NCBI RefSeq assembly: GCF_014897815.1
Contig: NZ_JABUZG010000048.1
Coordinates: 1 to 64,000 of the forward strand
Source: Psychrobacter sp. PG1
GTDB taxonomy: Bacteria; Pseudomonadota; Gammaproteobacteria; Pseudomonadales; Moraxellaceae
DNA: 64,000 nt
Reading direction: 5' to 3'
The notes below the pieces were generated by a model, which worked only from the letters and a program-made list of their open reading frames with translations, did not search any database and was not told the origin of the DNA. The stretch's first letter is position 1; the number at the start of each line of letters is the position of its first letter. This document shows positions 9,572 to 19,686 of the stretch, in pieces. The position numbers were made by a program, and so were the translations under genes.

Positions 9572-10321
9572 TTAAATGACTTTTGCTTCGTTTCTTAGCT
9601 TATCGACCAACTCATCCACTGAACCCACTTTGATGCCAGCTTTACGTTCAGCAGGTGGCACAACTTTAATGATCTCTTGCTTAGAGGCCATATCAACACC
9701 AAAATCAGCAGGCGTTTTTTCGTCAAGTGGTTTTTTCTTCGCTTTCATGATGTTAGGCAATTTAGCATAACGAGGCTCATTCAAACGTAAATCAGTGGTG
9801 ATAACCGCTGGTAACTCAAGTGCTAGCGTCTGTAAACCACCGTCGATTTCACGAGTCACGTTTACTTTATCGCCTTCAACTTTTACTTCTGATGCAAACG
9901 TACCCTGACCGATACCCATCAATGCCGCTAGCATCTGACCAGTCTGGTTGTTATCATCATCAATGGCTTGCTTACCCAATAAGATAATATCAGTGCCTTC
10001 ACTCTCGGCGATATTTTTGAGGATCTTAGCAATTTGTAATGGATACGGCTTGTCGTCAGTCAACACTAAAACACCACGATCAGCGCCCAATGCTAACGCT
10101 GCACGAATTTGCTCTTGTGATTCTTTTGGACCGATTGAAGCAACAATGATTTCATCAATCACACCTGCTTCTTTTAGACGAACCGCTTCTTCTACTGCAA
10201 TCTCATCAAAAGGATTGATTGACATCTTAGTGTTTGATAAATCAACGCCAGAGTTGTCAGCTTTTACACGAACTTTTACGTTGTAATCAATGACACGCTT
10301 GACCGCTACTAATGCTTTCAT
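9572..10321 (-). CDS. etfB: Electron transfer flavoprotein beta subunit
   Basis: The 249-residue AMP-binding partner of EtfA. It begins [20 protein letters not shown] and has [20 protein letters not shown] near residue 116 and the typical [12 protein letters not shown] and [20 protein letters not shown] segments. The length matches the family. The ribosome site GAGGAA lies just before the ATG. It is the first gene of the etfBA unit. The 466 nt upstream hold a promoter candidate and no other gene. It should act in fatty acid and amino acid oxidation. Confidence 0.97.
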   Translation of the reverse strand: MKALVAVKRVIDYNVKVRVKADNSGVDLSNTKMSINPFDEIAVEEAVRLKEAGVIDEIIVASIGPKESQEQIRAALALGADRGVLVLTDDKPYPLQIAKILKNIAESEGTDIILLGKQAIDDDNNQTGQMLAALMGIGQGTFASEVKVEGDKVNVTREIDGGLQTLALELPAVITTDLRLNEPRYAKLPNIMKAKKKPLDEKTPADFGVDMASKQEIIKVVPPAERKAGIKVGSVDELVDKLRNEAKVI

Positions 10322-10402
10322 ACGTTCCTCGTTTATTAATGTTATGAATTAAAAATTGTCAGTTAAGAACCAAAGGTTCATTTTTTTAAACTGTCGTTCA
10401 AA

Positions 10403-10430
10403 ATACTACTTAGGGTTATTACTGCGTCAA
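10403..10430 (-). promoter_or_regulatory. Candidate promoter of etfBA
   Basis: The minus strand shows TTGACG and TAGTAT spaced by 16 nt, about 80 nt upstream of the etfB ATG. The -10 element is a weak match, so confidence is moderate. Confidence 0.4.
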
Positions 10431-10787
10431 CAGATAGTAGTTAATTAAGCGAGAAGAAACAATACCGAAAATGGTATTAGTATCACACTACTCATTGATA
10501 AAATCTGCTAAAGCTAAGCCAACCATTATTATCAGACCCCTGTATCTTGCGTGAGCACAGGCATAAGGTCAAGACAACGCCGTGAATAATGCGTCATAAA
10601 TTTGTCACCATTCTATAATAAATAGTTTATAAGTACACAATTTTACAGTCTTCTTTAACCTACATTCTCAATATTTCACCTATTTTTAGCACTGTCAATA
10701 CGATAGTTACTTAATGGATTGTTGTGATCTATCTCGCTGGCATCAATCGAGAACATCAATCGACAACAATAATCAAAAACTCAAAAT
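10431..10787. other. Gene-free region between etfB and the DUF421 gene
   Basis: This AT-rich stretch upstream of the etfB promoter lies past the end of the DUF421 gene. I see no convincing ORF and no clear terminator for the DUF421 gene. The plus-strand frame beginning near 10714 runs into the DUF421 gene and looks like a shadow. Confidence 0.3.
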
Positions 10788-11312
10788 CTACGATTTTCTA
10801 TTTTTACTGGAACCAATCAGCAACTCACTGTCGCGTATATCATCGAATAATGACCAGTCAGGCGTGACTGCATTATTTTTGATGACACTCATATCCCCTG
10901 TGGTTTCCATAATGACAGCAAATACTTCCGTTTTAGACTTGATCCCATTCTTGCGTAAAACCTGTTGAACATCACTGGTACTAAGATTGGCCTCTTTTAA
11001 ATTTCTACTAAAATACTCGCCATGCGCCATTAATATAATGGCTCGATTGTCTATCAGAGATTTTAACGGTTTGAATTTACGCCTGATAAATGAGATAACC
11101 CCTTGAATCACAAACAATACTGCGACAGAAAACAGCCCTTGCATTAATGACGGTGTGTCTGATAGCACCGTTGAAGCGAGTATACTGCCAATACCGACAG
11201 TCATCGCAAAATCATGGCTTGAGAGCTTGGAGAAACTTCGCAACCCCATCAATCTTGTAAATAACATTAACCCTAAATAAAAACCGATTGCAGATAGAGA
11301 AATACCCAGCAC
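10788..11312 (-). CDS. DUF421 (YetF/YcaP-like) membrane protein, N-terminus interrupted by a stop codon
   Basis: The intact frame begins at GTG 11312 and encodes 174 residues. It has about three hydrophobic segments in the first 85 residues and a soluble DUF421 domain with NRAIILMAHGEYFSRNLKEA and QQVLRKNGIKS. Directly upstream in the same frame is an ATG at 11351 with a good ribosome site (AAGG, about 7 nt). From it 12 codons encode MKWEAWFSIDWQ, followed by TAA at 11315-11313 and then the GTG. Family members often begin with such a Trp-rich lead. So the gene looks like a full-length DUF421 protein broken by one nonsense codon, or restarted at GTG without its own ribosome site. The function of the family is poorly known. 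Confidence 0.75.
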   Translation of the reverse strand: MLGISLSAIGFYLGLMLFTRLMGLRSFSKLSSHDFAMTVGIGSILASTVLSDTPSLMQGLFSVAVLFVIQGVISFIRRKFKPLKSLIDNRAIILMAHGEYFSRNLKEANLSTSDVQQVLRKNGIKSKTEVFAVIMETTGDMSVIKNNAVTPDWSLFDDIRDSELLIGSSKNRKS

Positions 11313-11460
11313 TTACTGCCAATCGATTGAAAACCATGCCTCCCACTTCATAAAACAACCTTATTTTGTTAGATCTTTTTTGAGTCAGTGCTGATGACTG
11401 ACAGCTAATATCAGTATGCTTTTGATGATTTTACGTTTATAGCAAAAAAAATGGCATAAA

Positions 11461-11488
11461 AAAAGCAACCTGATAAGAGGTTGCTTTT
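11461..11488. terminator. Bidirectional terminator downstream of the cold-shock gene
   Basis: A perfect 10-bp inverted repeat (11461-11470 with 11479-11488) is flanked by A and T runs on both sides. It lies between the DUF421 start and the csp stop codon, 117 nt beyond the latter. Confidence 0.8.
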
Positions 11489-11604
11489 TTTTAGAGTTGA
11501 AACAGTATTTTTATTGTTTTAACAAACAAAGGCATCAATGCATATTGATAATCTTACTGTCATCAAGCTTACTGACTAATCAGCTTACCAGATGTCAAAT
11601 GAGA

Positions 11605-11817
11605 TTAGATAGCTTCGATTTGCTCGGCTTGTGGGCCTTTTTTGCCATCACCTAAGATGAAAGACACTTTTTGGCCTTCGGCTAGAGTTTTGAAACCACC
11701 ACCTTGGATAGCGCTGTAGTGAGCGAATACGTCTTGTCCGCCATTGTCTTGAGCGATAAAACCAAAACCTTTAGCTTCATTAAACCACTTTACAGTGCCT
11801 TCAACTTTATCTGACAT
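11605..11817 (-). CDS. Cold-shock domain protein (CspA family)
   Basis: The 70-residue single-domain protein has RNP1 KGFGFI and RNP2 DVFAHY, the nucleic-acid-binding motifs of the cold-shock domain. It should bind single-stranded RNA or DNA as an RNA chaperone. The frame is open 15 codons further up. The chosen ATG gives the standard start [20 protein letters not shown] and has an AGGA ribosome site 6 nt upstream. A perfect TATAAT lies about 160 nt upstream, which implies a leader of roughly 150 nt. Long leaders are typical of cold-induced csp mRNAs, so cold regulation is plausible but inferred. Confidence 0.95.
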   Translation of the reverse strand: MSDKVEGTVKWFNEAKGFGFIAQDNGGQDVFAHYSAIQGGGFKTLAEGQKVSFILGDGKKGPQAEQIEAI

Positions 11818-11974
11818 AAATTTTCCTAACTCTTTAACTGTTGGCGAGACGTGTGTCGTCACCGATTAATTGATATATACCCAAACTATTTTCTGCTAAA
11901 TGCAACAGTCAATACGATCAAAATATCGTTAGATAGCTTGAAATTACGACCTAAAATCTTTTGAGTACAGCCTG

Positions 11975-11980
11975 ATTATA
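11975..11980 (-). promoter_or_regulatory. Candidate -10 element of the cold-shock gene
   Basis: A perfect TATAAT on the minus strand is preceded by only weak -35 candidates. Transcription starting near 11968 would leave a leader of about 150 nt before the csp ATG. The remaining stretch up to 12197 holds no ORF that I can support. Confidence 0.45.
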
Positions 11981-12197
11981 GCAGCTTTTTATAATCGCAA
12001 CAGGTTAAATTGATGATTTTTGTAAACAACGACAATCCGTTTTTAAAAGTCACGAAAGCCAATTAAATACTATCTAATACATTGATAAGAAAGATATTTT
12101 ATATCATTTACTATCTATCATTCTAACGTAAAGGTGTCATTTAAGTTGGTGACAGCATTATCTCAAATAATAAATAGGTGATAAGTCAGCATATGCT

Positions 12198-12623
12198 TCA
12201 TTGAGATATCGGTAGCCACGGTGAACTTAATACTAACAAACAAAGCGCAAAAAATATCAGCGAAAATGACTGACTATAGGCGATGTATTTAGCAGGTATC
12301 ACCAAGTCTTTAGGAGAATCAGGAATACCTTTACGTTTTAGTAAACGCGTCCCGTATATCCATCCAAAGGTAGTATAGATGCCATAAGCAGCAGGTACCG
12401 TAATGGCTAGTGGCGTCAAGTCAATCACATATAATATGACAACGGAAATAAAGAACCACAAAGTATCCAAGAGTGAGCTGATTTGAAAAAACTTAGATTT
12501 AGGCAATTTGCCATCGGTTTTTTTGAGCATCTCCCCTTCTATCCATATTAAAACAGCTACCACAGCGCTAAGAGTAATATATACGAATTGCGGCGTTAGC
12601 CAGTCTGGATAAGATATTTGCAC
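12198..12623 (-). CDS. Hypothetical four-helix membrane protein
   Basis: I do not recognise a family. From GTG 12623 the product is about 141 residues starting MQISYPDWLTPQF, with an AGG about 8 nt upstream. An upstream TTG at 12668 would add 15 residues. Four hydrophobic segments are seen, near residues 14-29, 51-68, 72-91 and 115-134. Between them are polar stretches rich in Lys, such as RLLKRKGIPDSPKDL. It stands alone between the csp leader and the ilvC terminator. An inner-membrane location is likely and its function is unknown. Confidence 0.6.
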   Translation of the reverse strand: MQISYPDWLTPQFVYITLSAVVAVLIWIEGEMLKKTDGKLPKSKFFQISSLLDTLWFFISVVILYVIDLTPLAITVPAAYGIYTTFGWIYGTRLLKRKGIPDSPKDLVIPAKYIAYSQSFSLIFFALCLLVLSSPWLPISQ

Positions 12624-12811
12624 AACACACAACCTATAATCTATAAAAAATAAGAACGCGCAACTCAATCGTCTTGATAATTAACCAGCAACTGGTTGCA
12701 CTAAGAATATTCAAAAAATCAATGAAGGCTAGATATATGAGGCATCGATTGGTCGTTTTCAACCAACACCAAAGCGATTGTGGTTAAAATTTCACTAAAG
12801 TAGTGCAAACT

Positions 12812-12846
12812 AAAAAAGCCCACACTATTAAGTAATAGCATGGGCT
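12812..12846 (-). terminator. Terminator of the ilv operon
   Basis: Nested inverted repeats (AGCCCA 12817-12822 with TGGGCT 12841-12846, and CTATTA/TAATAG inside) form a stem. On the minus strand it is followed by a T run read from 12812-12818. It lies 47 nt beyond the ilvC stop. Confidence 0.75.
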
Positions 12847-12892
12847 CTTAGGTCTATATCAGCGATTAATCTCTTAATAGCCTAATACTGAA

Positions 12893-13930
<1,038 letters not shown>

Positions 13931-14056
13931 TCATGGCTTGCCATGGATAAATAAACACTTAAATTATAATCACCTTATCGAAGTGATGGGTGAGATAAGC
14001 GCTATGTTAATGTTTGAATAAATAATTTGACCTACAATAGGTACAGTAAGCACCCA

Positions 14057-14554
14057 TTATAAACTGAGCGTTTTTTCGCCGCGTGCAATACCAATCACAC
14101 CCGAACGCACCACTTCCATAATACGTTCACGACCAATCACATCAATAAAGCCGTCAAGTTTGGCTTTGTCACCGACGATTTGAATGGTATATAGATTGGC
14201 GTTCACATCAACGATTTGTGCGCGGAAAATATCGGCACTGCGTTTAATCTCTTCACGTACGCCACCCGTCGCCCGTACTTTTATGAGCATCAACTCGCGC
14301 TCGACGTGCACGGTATCTGATAGATTAAGCACTTTAACCACTTCAATCAATTTATGCAATTGCTTGGTGATTTGTTCTATTTTTTCAGGTGATGTAATAG
14401 TAGTCAATGTTAAGCGAGAAATACTCGAATCGTCTGTTGGCGCAACGTTCAAAGTTTCAATGTTGTAGCCACGTTGAGAGAACAAACCGACCACTCGCGA
14501 CAACGAACCCGCTTCGTTTTCCATCAATACCGAAATCAGATGTTGTTGTTGCAT
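14057..14554 (-). CDS. ilvN: Acetolactate synthase small (regulatory) subunit
   Basis: The 165-residue protein has an N-terminal ACT domain (HLISVLMENEAGSLSRVVGL) and the C-terminal ALS_ss domain (GGVREEIKRSADIFRAQIVD). It should bind valine and control the large subunit. The frame is open nine codons further up, but ATG 14554 is the likely start. A GGGGAG ribosome site lies 8 nt before it, and the ATG shares its A with the stop of the large-subunit gene (TAATG). This overlap suggests translational coupling. The name ilvH would be equally fair. Confidence 0.95.
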   Translation of the reverse strand: MQQQHLISVLMENEAGSLSRVVGLFSQRGYNIETLNVAPTDDSSISRLTLTTITSPEKIEQITKQLHKLIEVVKVLNLSDTVHVERELMLIKVRATGGVREEIKRSADIFRAQIVDVNANLYTIQIVGDKAKLDGFIDVIGRERIMEVVRSGVIGIARGEKTLSL

Positions 14555-16386
14555 TAGGTACGCTCCCCTTTTGTTAACCACATATCACGCATCGCTTGCC
14601 CAGCGATTTGCATTGGATATACATGCTCGTTACGATCGACATAAACGTCAATAAATACCAATCTATCTGTTATTGCCATGGCTTCCGCCAATTGCGCTTC
14701 CATGGTCGCAGGATCAGTAATCTTGATACCGACGTGACCATAGCTTTCAGCGAGTTTGACAAAGTCTGGTAGTGAATTCATATAAGAATGGGCATGACGA
14801 CCTTCATACAGCATATCTTGCCACTGCTTCACCATGCCTAATTGGGCGTTATTTAGATTTAAGATTTTAACTGGCAAATTATATTGTAAGCAGGTTGAGA
14901 GCTCTTGAATATTCATCTGAATAGAGCCTTCACCCGTGATACAAACCACGTCACGCTCAGGGTGAGCAAGTTTGGCTGCCATCGCATACGGCAAGCCAAC
15001 ACCCATCGTCCCTAAACCACCTGAGTTTAGCCATTGGCGCGGCTCATTATAGGTATAATAAAGCGCGGCAAACATCTGATGCTGACCGACGTCACTGGTG
15101 ATAATAGCGTTACTATTCGTCACTTTATCTAAAGCTTGAACGACCGCTTGGGGCTTAATGCCGTTATCGGTGCTAGTGTCATAACGCAGGCCATGACGCT
15201 TACGCCACTCATTAATCTGTGACCACCAATCCAACAATGCTGGTTGGTCTAGCTCTTTATCATCACCGACAATCTCTAGTATATCGGTCAGGACAGATTT
15301 AACATCACCCACGATCGGAATATGCGCATTAATCGTTTTTGAAATAGAGGTAGGATCAATATCAATATGAATAATCGTCGCATTCGGACAGAATTTTTTG
15401 ACATTATTAGTGACACGGTCATCAAAACGTGCGCCAACTGCCAAGATGACGTCGGCATGATGCATGGTCATATTGGCTTCATAAGTGCCATGCATACCGA
15501 GCATACCCAAGAACTGACTATCAGAACCAGGGAACGCGCCCAAGCCCATTAAGGTATTGGTTACTGGTAAGTTTAAACGATGCGCAAGATTAGTAAGCTC
15601 TTTATGCGCATTACCTAAAACAACACCGCCACCAGAGTAAATAATCGGACGCTTTGCAGCAAGCAGCGTTTCAACCGCTTTTTTAATCTGACCACTATGA
15701 CCTTTTAATGACGGCTGATACGAACGTATAAACACTTCTTCTGGATAAGCGTAAGCAAACTTTTCACTTGGCGCGGTCATATCTTTTGGTACATCAATCA
15801 CTACAGGACCTGGGCGTCCAGACTGAGCAATATAAAAGGCTTTTTTGACAATCATTGGGATTTCGCTAGCGTGGCGCACTTGAAAGCTATGCTTCACGAT
15901 AGGACGTGATACACCGACCATATCTGTTTCTTGGAAGGCATCTTCCCCAATTAGGCTGCTAGGTACCTGACCTGCGATAACCACCATCGGCACAGAATCC
16001 ATAAACGCTGTTGCGATAGCCGTTACGGTATTAGTAGCACCTGGACCTGACGTCGCTAAGACCACCCCTGTCTGCCCTGTGACTCGCGAATAAGCATCTG
16101 CCATATGACCGGCTGCTTGCTCATGACGTACTAAAATATGCTCGATATTTTCTTGTTGAAACAAAGCATCATAGATATGAAGAACCGCACCACCTGGATA
16201 GCCAAAAATATATTTGACGCCCTCATCAGTCAGTGATTGCACCAACATCTCAGCACCAGATAGCATTATAGGTTGCTCACTACCCTCAGCGAGGCGTTGT
16301 TGCTTTTCTTCAAAATTTTTGGCGGCATTCCCCGTTTGGGTATGTCCCGTCATATTCGGACTTTGCGTGGTTTGCGTCACTGTCAT
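14554..16386 (-). CDS. ilvI: Acetolactate synthase large (catalytic) subunit
   Basis: The roughly 610-residue thiamin-diphosphate enzyme condenses pyruvate with pyruvate or 2-oxobutyrate. It shows the catalytic-Glu segment [16 protein letters not shown], the FAD-region GVTRPI-like stretch [11 protein letters not shown], and the ThDP motif [12 protein letters not shown] ending in NN before [10 protein letters not shown]. About 40 polar residues precede the conserved core. GTG 16389 and ATG 16386 are adjacent; ATG with the overlapping AGGTG is preferred. It heads the ilvI-ilvN-ilvC unit. Upstream lies an 859-nt gene-free region. No Leu/Val/Ile-rich leader peptide was found there. Confidence 0.96.
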   Translation of the reverse strand: MTVTQTTQSPNMTGHTQTGNAAKNFEEKQQRLAEGSEQPIMLSGAEMLVQSLTDEGVKYIFGYPGGAVLHIYDALFQQENIEHILVRHEQAAGHMADAYSRVTGQTGVVLATSGPGATNTVTAIATAFMDSVPMVVIAGQVPSSLIGEDAFQETDMVGVSRPIVKHSFQVRHASEIPMIVKKAFYIAQSGRPGPVVIDVPKDMTAPSEKFAYAYPEEVFIRSYQPSLKGHSGQIKKAVETLLAAKRPIIYSGGGVVLGNAHKELTNLAHRLNLPVTNTLMGLGAFPGSDSQFLGMLGMHGTYEANMTMHHADVILAVGARFDDRVTNNVKKFCPNATIIHIDIDPTSISKTINAHIPIVGDVKSVLTDILEIVGDDKELDQPALLDWWSQINEWRKRHGLRYDTSTDNGIKPQAVVQALDKVTNSNAIITSDVGQHQMFAALYYTYNEPRQWLNSGGLGTMGVGLPYAMAAKLAHPERDVVCITGEGSIQMNIQELSTCLQYNLPVKILNLNNAQLGMVKQWQDMLYEGRHAHSYMNSLPDFVKLAESYGHVGIKITDPATMEAQLAEAMAITDRLVFIDVYVDRNEHVYPMQIAGQAMRDMWLTKGERT

Positions 16387-16389
16387 CAC

Positions 16390-17248
16390 CTTTTTTTTGT
16401 CAAGAATTGGCGTTCATTTATAAGAGAAAACCACGCTATTTACACAAGATGGTTCGTCTTATAGAAATGGCTGCAAATCCTTATCCATATCAAGAATGTG
16501 TGCCCACTATCTCTAAGCAACGCTGTTTTATAAGACAGCAGGTTACTCAAACACAGCAATATATGTAGGGTCAGTTTTATGGCAGGAGTCTATCGATGTA
16601 CAGTGACAAGATGCGCGTGCATCTATAAAAGAAGCTTATTATTGATAAATAGCAGATAGCATTTACAACAGATTGATTTATACAGAGGCATTGATATTCA
16701 CAATTTAAATCACTCTCACAGCCAATACTAATTTGTAAAATGGTTAGATTTTACGACAGGCTTATTAAAAAGATTTAATTGCTGAATATTTTTCCATGTT
16801 TAATACAACCGCTAGAGTCACGCTTAGCGCATTTCAAATAATAAGTTTATCTTAGTCATTGTAGACAGATAAGTCCGGAGACAATACATAAAGTCATCGA
16901 TAACAATCGTTATGATTACTATCTTTGCAATATCATTGTCACAAAGAAACGAAAACTGCGTAAGCCACTGATAAGTAACCTATCGTCCTCATTTTCAAGT
17001 GCCACGGCAATATCATAAAAGCCGCTCACTGACCAATCAACTGCTATTATATTCGATGGTTTGTGAGCTATTGTCAAGAAAAACTTCTAAAGCCCATCCC
17101 TAACTATTAGTTATTAAATAATATACATTCATAAGGATTATTTGTTAGAATCGAAAGCTGGTACATTTTTAGTACCATTCCAACACTTAAATGTTATATT
17201 GACACATATATACACATCTGTTTTTTACCCCTTGAGAGGATTGCTACT
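16390..17248. other. Long gene-free region between ilvI and the DUF4124 gene
   Basis: The 859 AT-rich nt between divergent genes hold no ORF that I can support. Visible structure includes a hairpin with GCTGT/ACAGC arms and an 8-nt loop around 16531-16548. There is also a Fur-box-like partial palindrome near 16900-16925, and an inverted repeat TGGTAC/GTACCA (17159-17164 with 17172-17177). The last lies about 70 nt upstream of the DUF4124 gene and could be an operator. A TTGACA hexamer near 17200 has no good -10 partner. No transfer-related repeats were seen. Confidence 0.4.
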
Positions 17249-17746
17249 ATGGCATATGCGTCTAAAATAAATACTGCTACCAAACTGCTTATGAGTACTG
17301 CGTATGTGCTAATGCTGTCGATGAATGCCAGTCATGCTATTCAAGTTTATAAATCTGTCGGTGCACATGGTGAAGTCAAATACAGCCAACATGCGCCGCA
17401 AAATGGTAAAAACATTGAGCTGATTGAATTTCGTAGTGACGGCAGACAAAGCAATGCAGGACAATTGGCTGGCAAAACAGATGCCAATCAAAGTACTAAT
17501 ACTCAAAGCGCAGAAGAACAAAGAGTTGCAGCGCTTGAAGCACGGATTAAAGAACAAGAAGCACAAGCCAATGCACAGCGTTGCCAGTCACTCCGCAATA
17601 ATTTGACCAACTTGAATGTCGGCGGACGTATTTATGAGATGGATGCAAATGGCAAGCGTCAATATTTAGACGGTCGTGAAATTGAGCTCAAACGTGAACG
17701 TGTACAGCAGGCAATTGATCAGTATTGTGGCAACTCAACTACTTAG
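17249..17746 (+). CDS. DUF4124 domain-containing exported protein
   Basis: The 165-residue protein has a signal peptide (hydrophobic stretch about 12-25, likely cleavage near ASHA at residue 30). The start of a DUF4124 domain follows, VYKSVGAHGEVKYSQHAPQNGK, which matches the family pattern of Y-x-x-x-x-x-x-G-x-x-x-Y-S. The C-terminal part is Gln/Glu-rich and likely helical (about 85-115). It probably acts in the periplasm. The function of DUF4124 is unknown. The ribosome site GAGAGG lies 9 nt before the ATG. The gene is alone and converges on the nnr gene 8 nt downstream with no terminator visible between them. Confidence 0.75.
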   Translation: MAYASKINTATKLLMSTAYVLMLSMNASHAIQVYKSVGAHGEVKYSQHAPQNGKNIELIEFRSDGRQSNAGQLAGKTDANQSTNTQSAEEQRVAALEARIKEQEAQANAQRCQSLRNNLTNLNVGGRIYEMDANGKRQYLDGREIELKRERVQQAIDQYCGNSTT

Positions 17747-17754
17747 GTTTAATG

Positions 17755-19494
17755 CTAATTATAGATGTTAATCAATAGCTGCATCACATGACGAATGGCT
17801 GCTGGCATATCCTGAGCTTGTAGCCCTCGCTGTCCAACTAATAACGTATTATTACTTTGATTGACCAGCGTATCCCCTGCTAATCCATGTATAACAACCG
17901 CCTGATGCAAGCTTTGCATTCCTGACGATAAATCTTGTTGTGCTAGCAGACCAGCAATGACACCAGATAACACGTCACCCATGCCAGCCGTCGCCATCCC
18001 CGCATTACCGACAGCACAAACATAAACGTGGTGCTCATCTAAGCCCTGCTCTAATATCAAAGAACCTGCGCCTTTTAGCACCCATTCACCACCATAAGTT
18101 GTAGCGCACTGTTTTATCGCTTGTAGTCTATCGCTTTCCACTTCACTGATTCTCTTATTCAGTAATCTAGCAGTTTCGCCACTGTGCGGTGTCAAACAAA
18201 CTTGATGATTAACGCTATATTCTCGCAGCTGACTGACCAATTCATGATGCTCTAATTGCAATGATGCCAAATGATAAAGTCCATCAGCATCAATCACTAT
18301 TGCCTTTTTAGCTGTCATCGCAGTTTGTAGATACTTTATAAACAACACTTTTGCTTTTTCATCACGACCAAGCCCCATACCAATCGCAATCACAGTGGCT
18401 GACTTGATTAACTCCTGCACTCCATCCACATCATGCAAATTGATCGTCATTGCATCTGGTAGTGAAGTTAATAGGGCGCTATGAAAAGCCTCATGGCAAG
18501 CAACCGTAATTTTACCCGCTCCTGCCGCCATCGAGCTCGAAGCAGACAGTATCGCAGCGCCGCCCATACCTTGTGAGCCATCGATACGATTACCGCCAAT
18601 AATCAGTACATGACCATAGCTACCTTTGTAGCTATTTTGACGGCGAGGACTTAGACCATATGCAGTAGTAATCAGTGTTGCTACTGGCATGAACCTTTTA
18701 TCATTTATTGGATAAGGTATCAGCGGTATATCAATTACCTTGCCGCTACAATCCATACCATCTTTGGTATGCAAACCGAATTTCCGTGCAATTAAACATA
18801 GCGTTATATCAGCCTGTATAGCCACCTGCTCAAACACCTCGCCAGTCGAAGCCACCAGACCACTTGGAATATCAACCGCAATGGCCAAGGTACTATTTTG
18901 TTCAGATAACTTATTAAAAGTGCTAATGGCTGTTTTATAAATACCTGTAGGTGCACGATCCAGACCAATACCAAACAGTGCATCAATATAGACATCGGCT
19001 TGCAGATTACCATCTACTCCTTCTTCTAGCTCACAAGCACTATTTTCAAAGCGTTGATAAGGGCAATTAGCCAATAGCGCCTCTTTTAGGACTTTTTGTG
19101 CATCGGAGAATGCTGTTGTGTTACTGATATCAAAATCATCACTCTCAAAACCCACTGTTACCACTTGTACCTGCCAACCCATTTTCTGTAAATAATGAGC
19201 AATGAGCCAACCGTCGCCACCATTATTACCCTTTCCAACCCAAATGCTCACTCGATGCTGGCGCATATGACGACGAGGCACATAAGTAGTGGCTGATGGA
19301 TATATGTTTAATTGTTTTTGTTCATATAATTGTTCTATATGTTGCGCCATTTGCCAGGCTGCTTGTTTCATCAACCCAAAACTATCATGCCCCTCTACAA
19401 ACCATGCTTGCTCCATCGCATAGAGTTGTTCACTGCTATATAACGGGATAGGTTTTGTACTTTTTATAGGTGATAAATTGATCTGATTTTTCAT
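17755..19494 (-). CDS. nnr: Bifunctional NAD(P)H-hydrate epimerase/dehydratase
   Basis: The 579-residue protein fuses the two halves of the YjeF family and repairs damaged NADH and NADPH hydrates. The N-terminal epimerase domain (about 1-240) shows the nucleotide-site motif GKGNNGGDGWLIAHYL near residue 86. The C-terminal ADP-dependent dehydratase (about 265-579) shows GSYGHVLIIGGN, LTPHSGETARLL and NAGMATAGMGDVLSGVIAGLLAQ. The length is slightly above the 500-515 usual. The ATG has an AAGGAT ribosome site. It is divergent from queG, as in several gammaproteobacteria. Confidence 0.95.
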   Translation of the reverse strand: MKNQINLSPIKSTKPIPLYSSEQLYAMEQAWFVEGHDSFGLMKQAAWQMAQHIEQLYEQKQLNIYPSATTYVPRRHMRQHRVSIWVGKGNNGGDGWLIAHYLQKMGWQVQVVTVGFESDDFDISNTTAFSDAQKVLKEALLANCPYQRFENSACELEEGVDGNLQADVYIDALFGIGLDRAPTGIYKTAISTFNKLSEQNSTLAIAVDIPSGLVASTGEVFEQVAIQADITLCLIARKFGLHTKDGMDCSGKVIDIPLIPYPINDKRFMPVATLITTAYGLSPRRQNSYKGSYGHVLIIGGNRIDGSQGMGGAAILSASSSMAAGAGKITVACHEAFHSALLTSLPDAMTINLHDVDGVQELIKSATVIAIGMGLGRDEKAKVLFIKYLQTAMTAKKAIVIDADGLYHLASLQLEHHELVSQLREYSVNHQVCLTPHSGETARLLNKRISEVESDRLQAIKQCATTYGGEWVLKGAGSLILEQGLDEHHVYVCAVGNAGMATAGMGDVLSGVIAGLLAQQDLSSGMQSLHQAVVIHGLAGDTLVNQSNNTLLVGQRGLQAQDMPAAIRHVMQLLINIYN

Positions 19495-19686
19495 AACTAA
19501 TCCTTAAGTATTTTTTGCTGATTTTTTATTTTATTGGCATATGATTACTATCATTTAGCATCAGCTTAGCAAACGCTTACATCAACGTATGTATCAATAT
19601 GAATGTGAAATTATTTGCTTTTATACTTGCGCTCTTGGCTCACTGGCTTATTATATCGGTATTCACTCTATCACCTACTGTCACAC

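Noticed and set aside
10714..10968. 84-codon plus-strand ORF
   Set aside because: Most of it overlaps the DUF421 gene on the other strand and it has no supporting signals.
16895..16930. Fur-box-like palindrome around GATAACAATCGTTAT
   Set aside because: Only about 12 of 19 positions match the consensus, and no iron-related gene is nearby.
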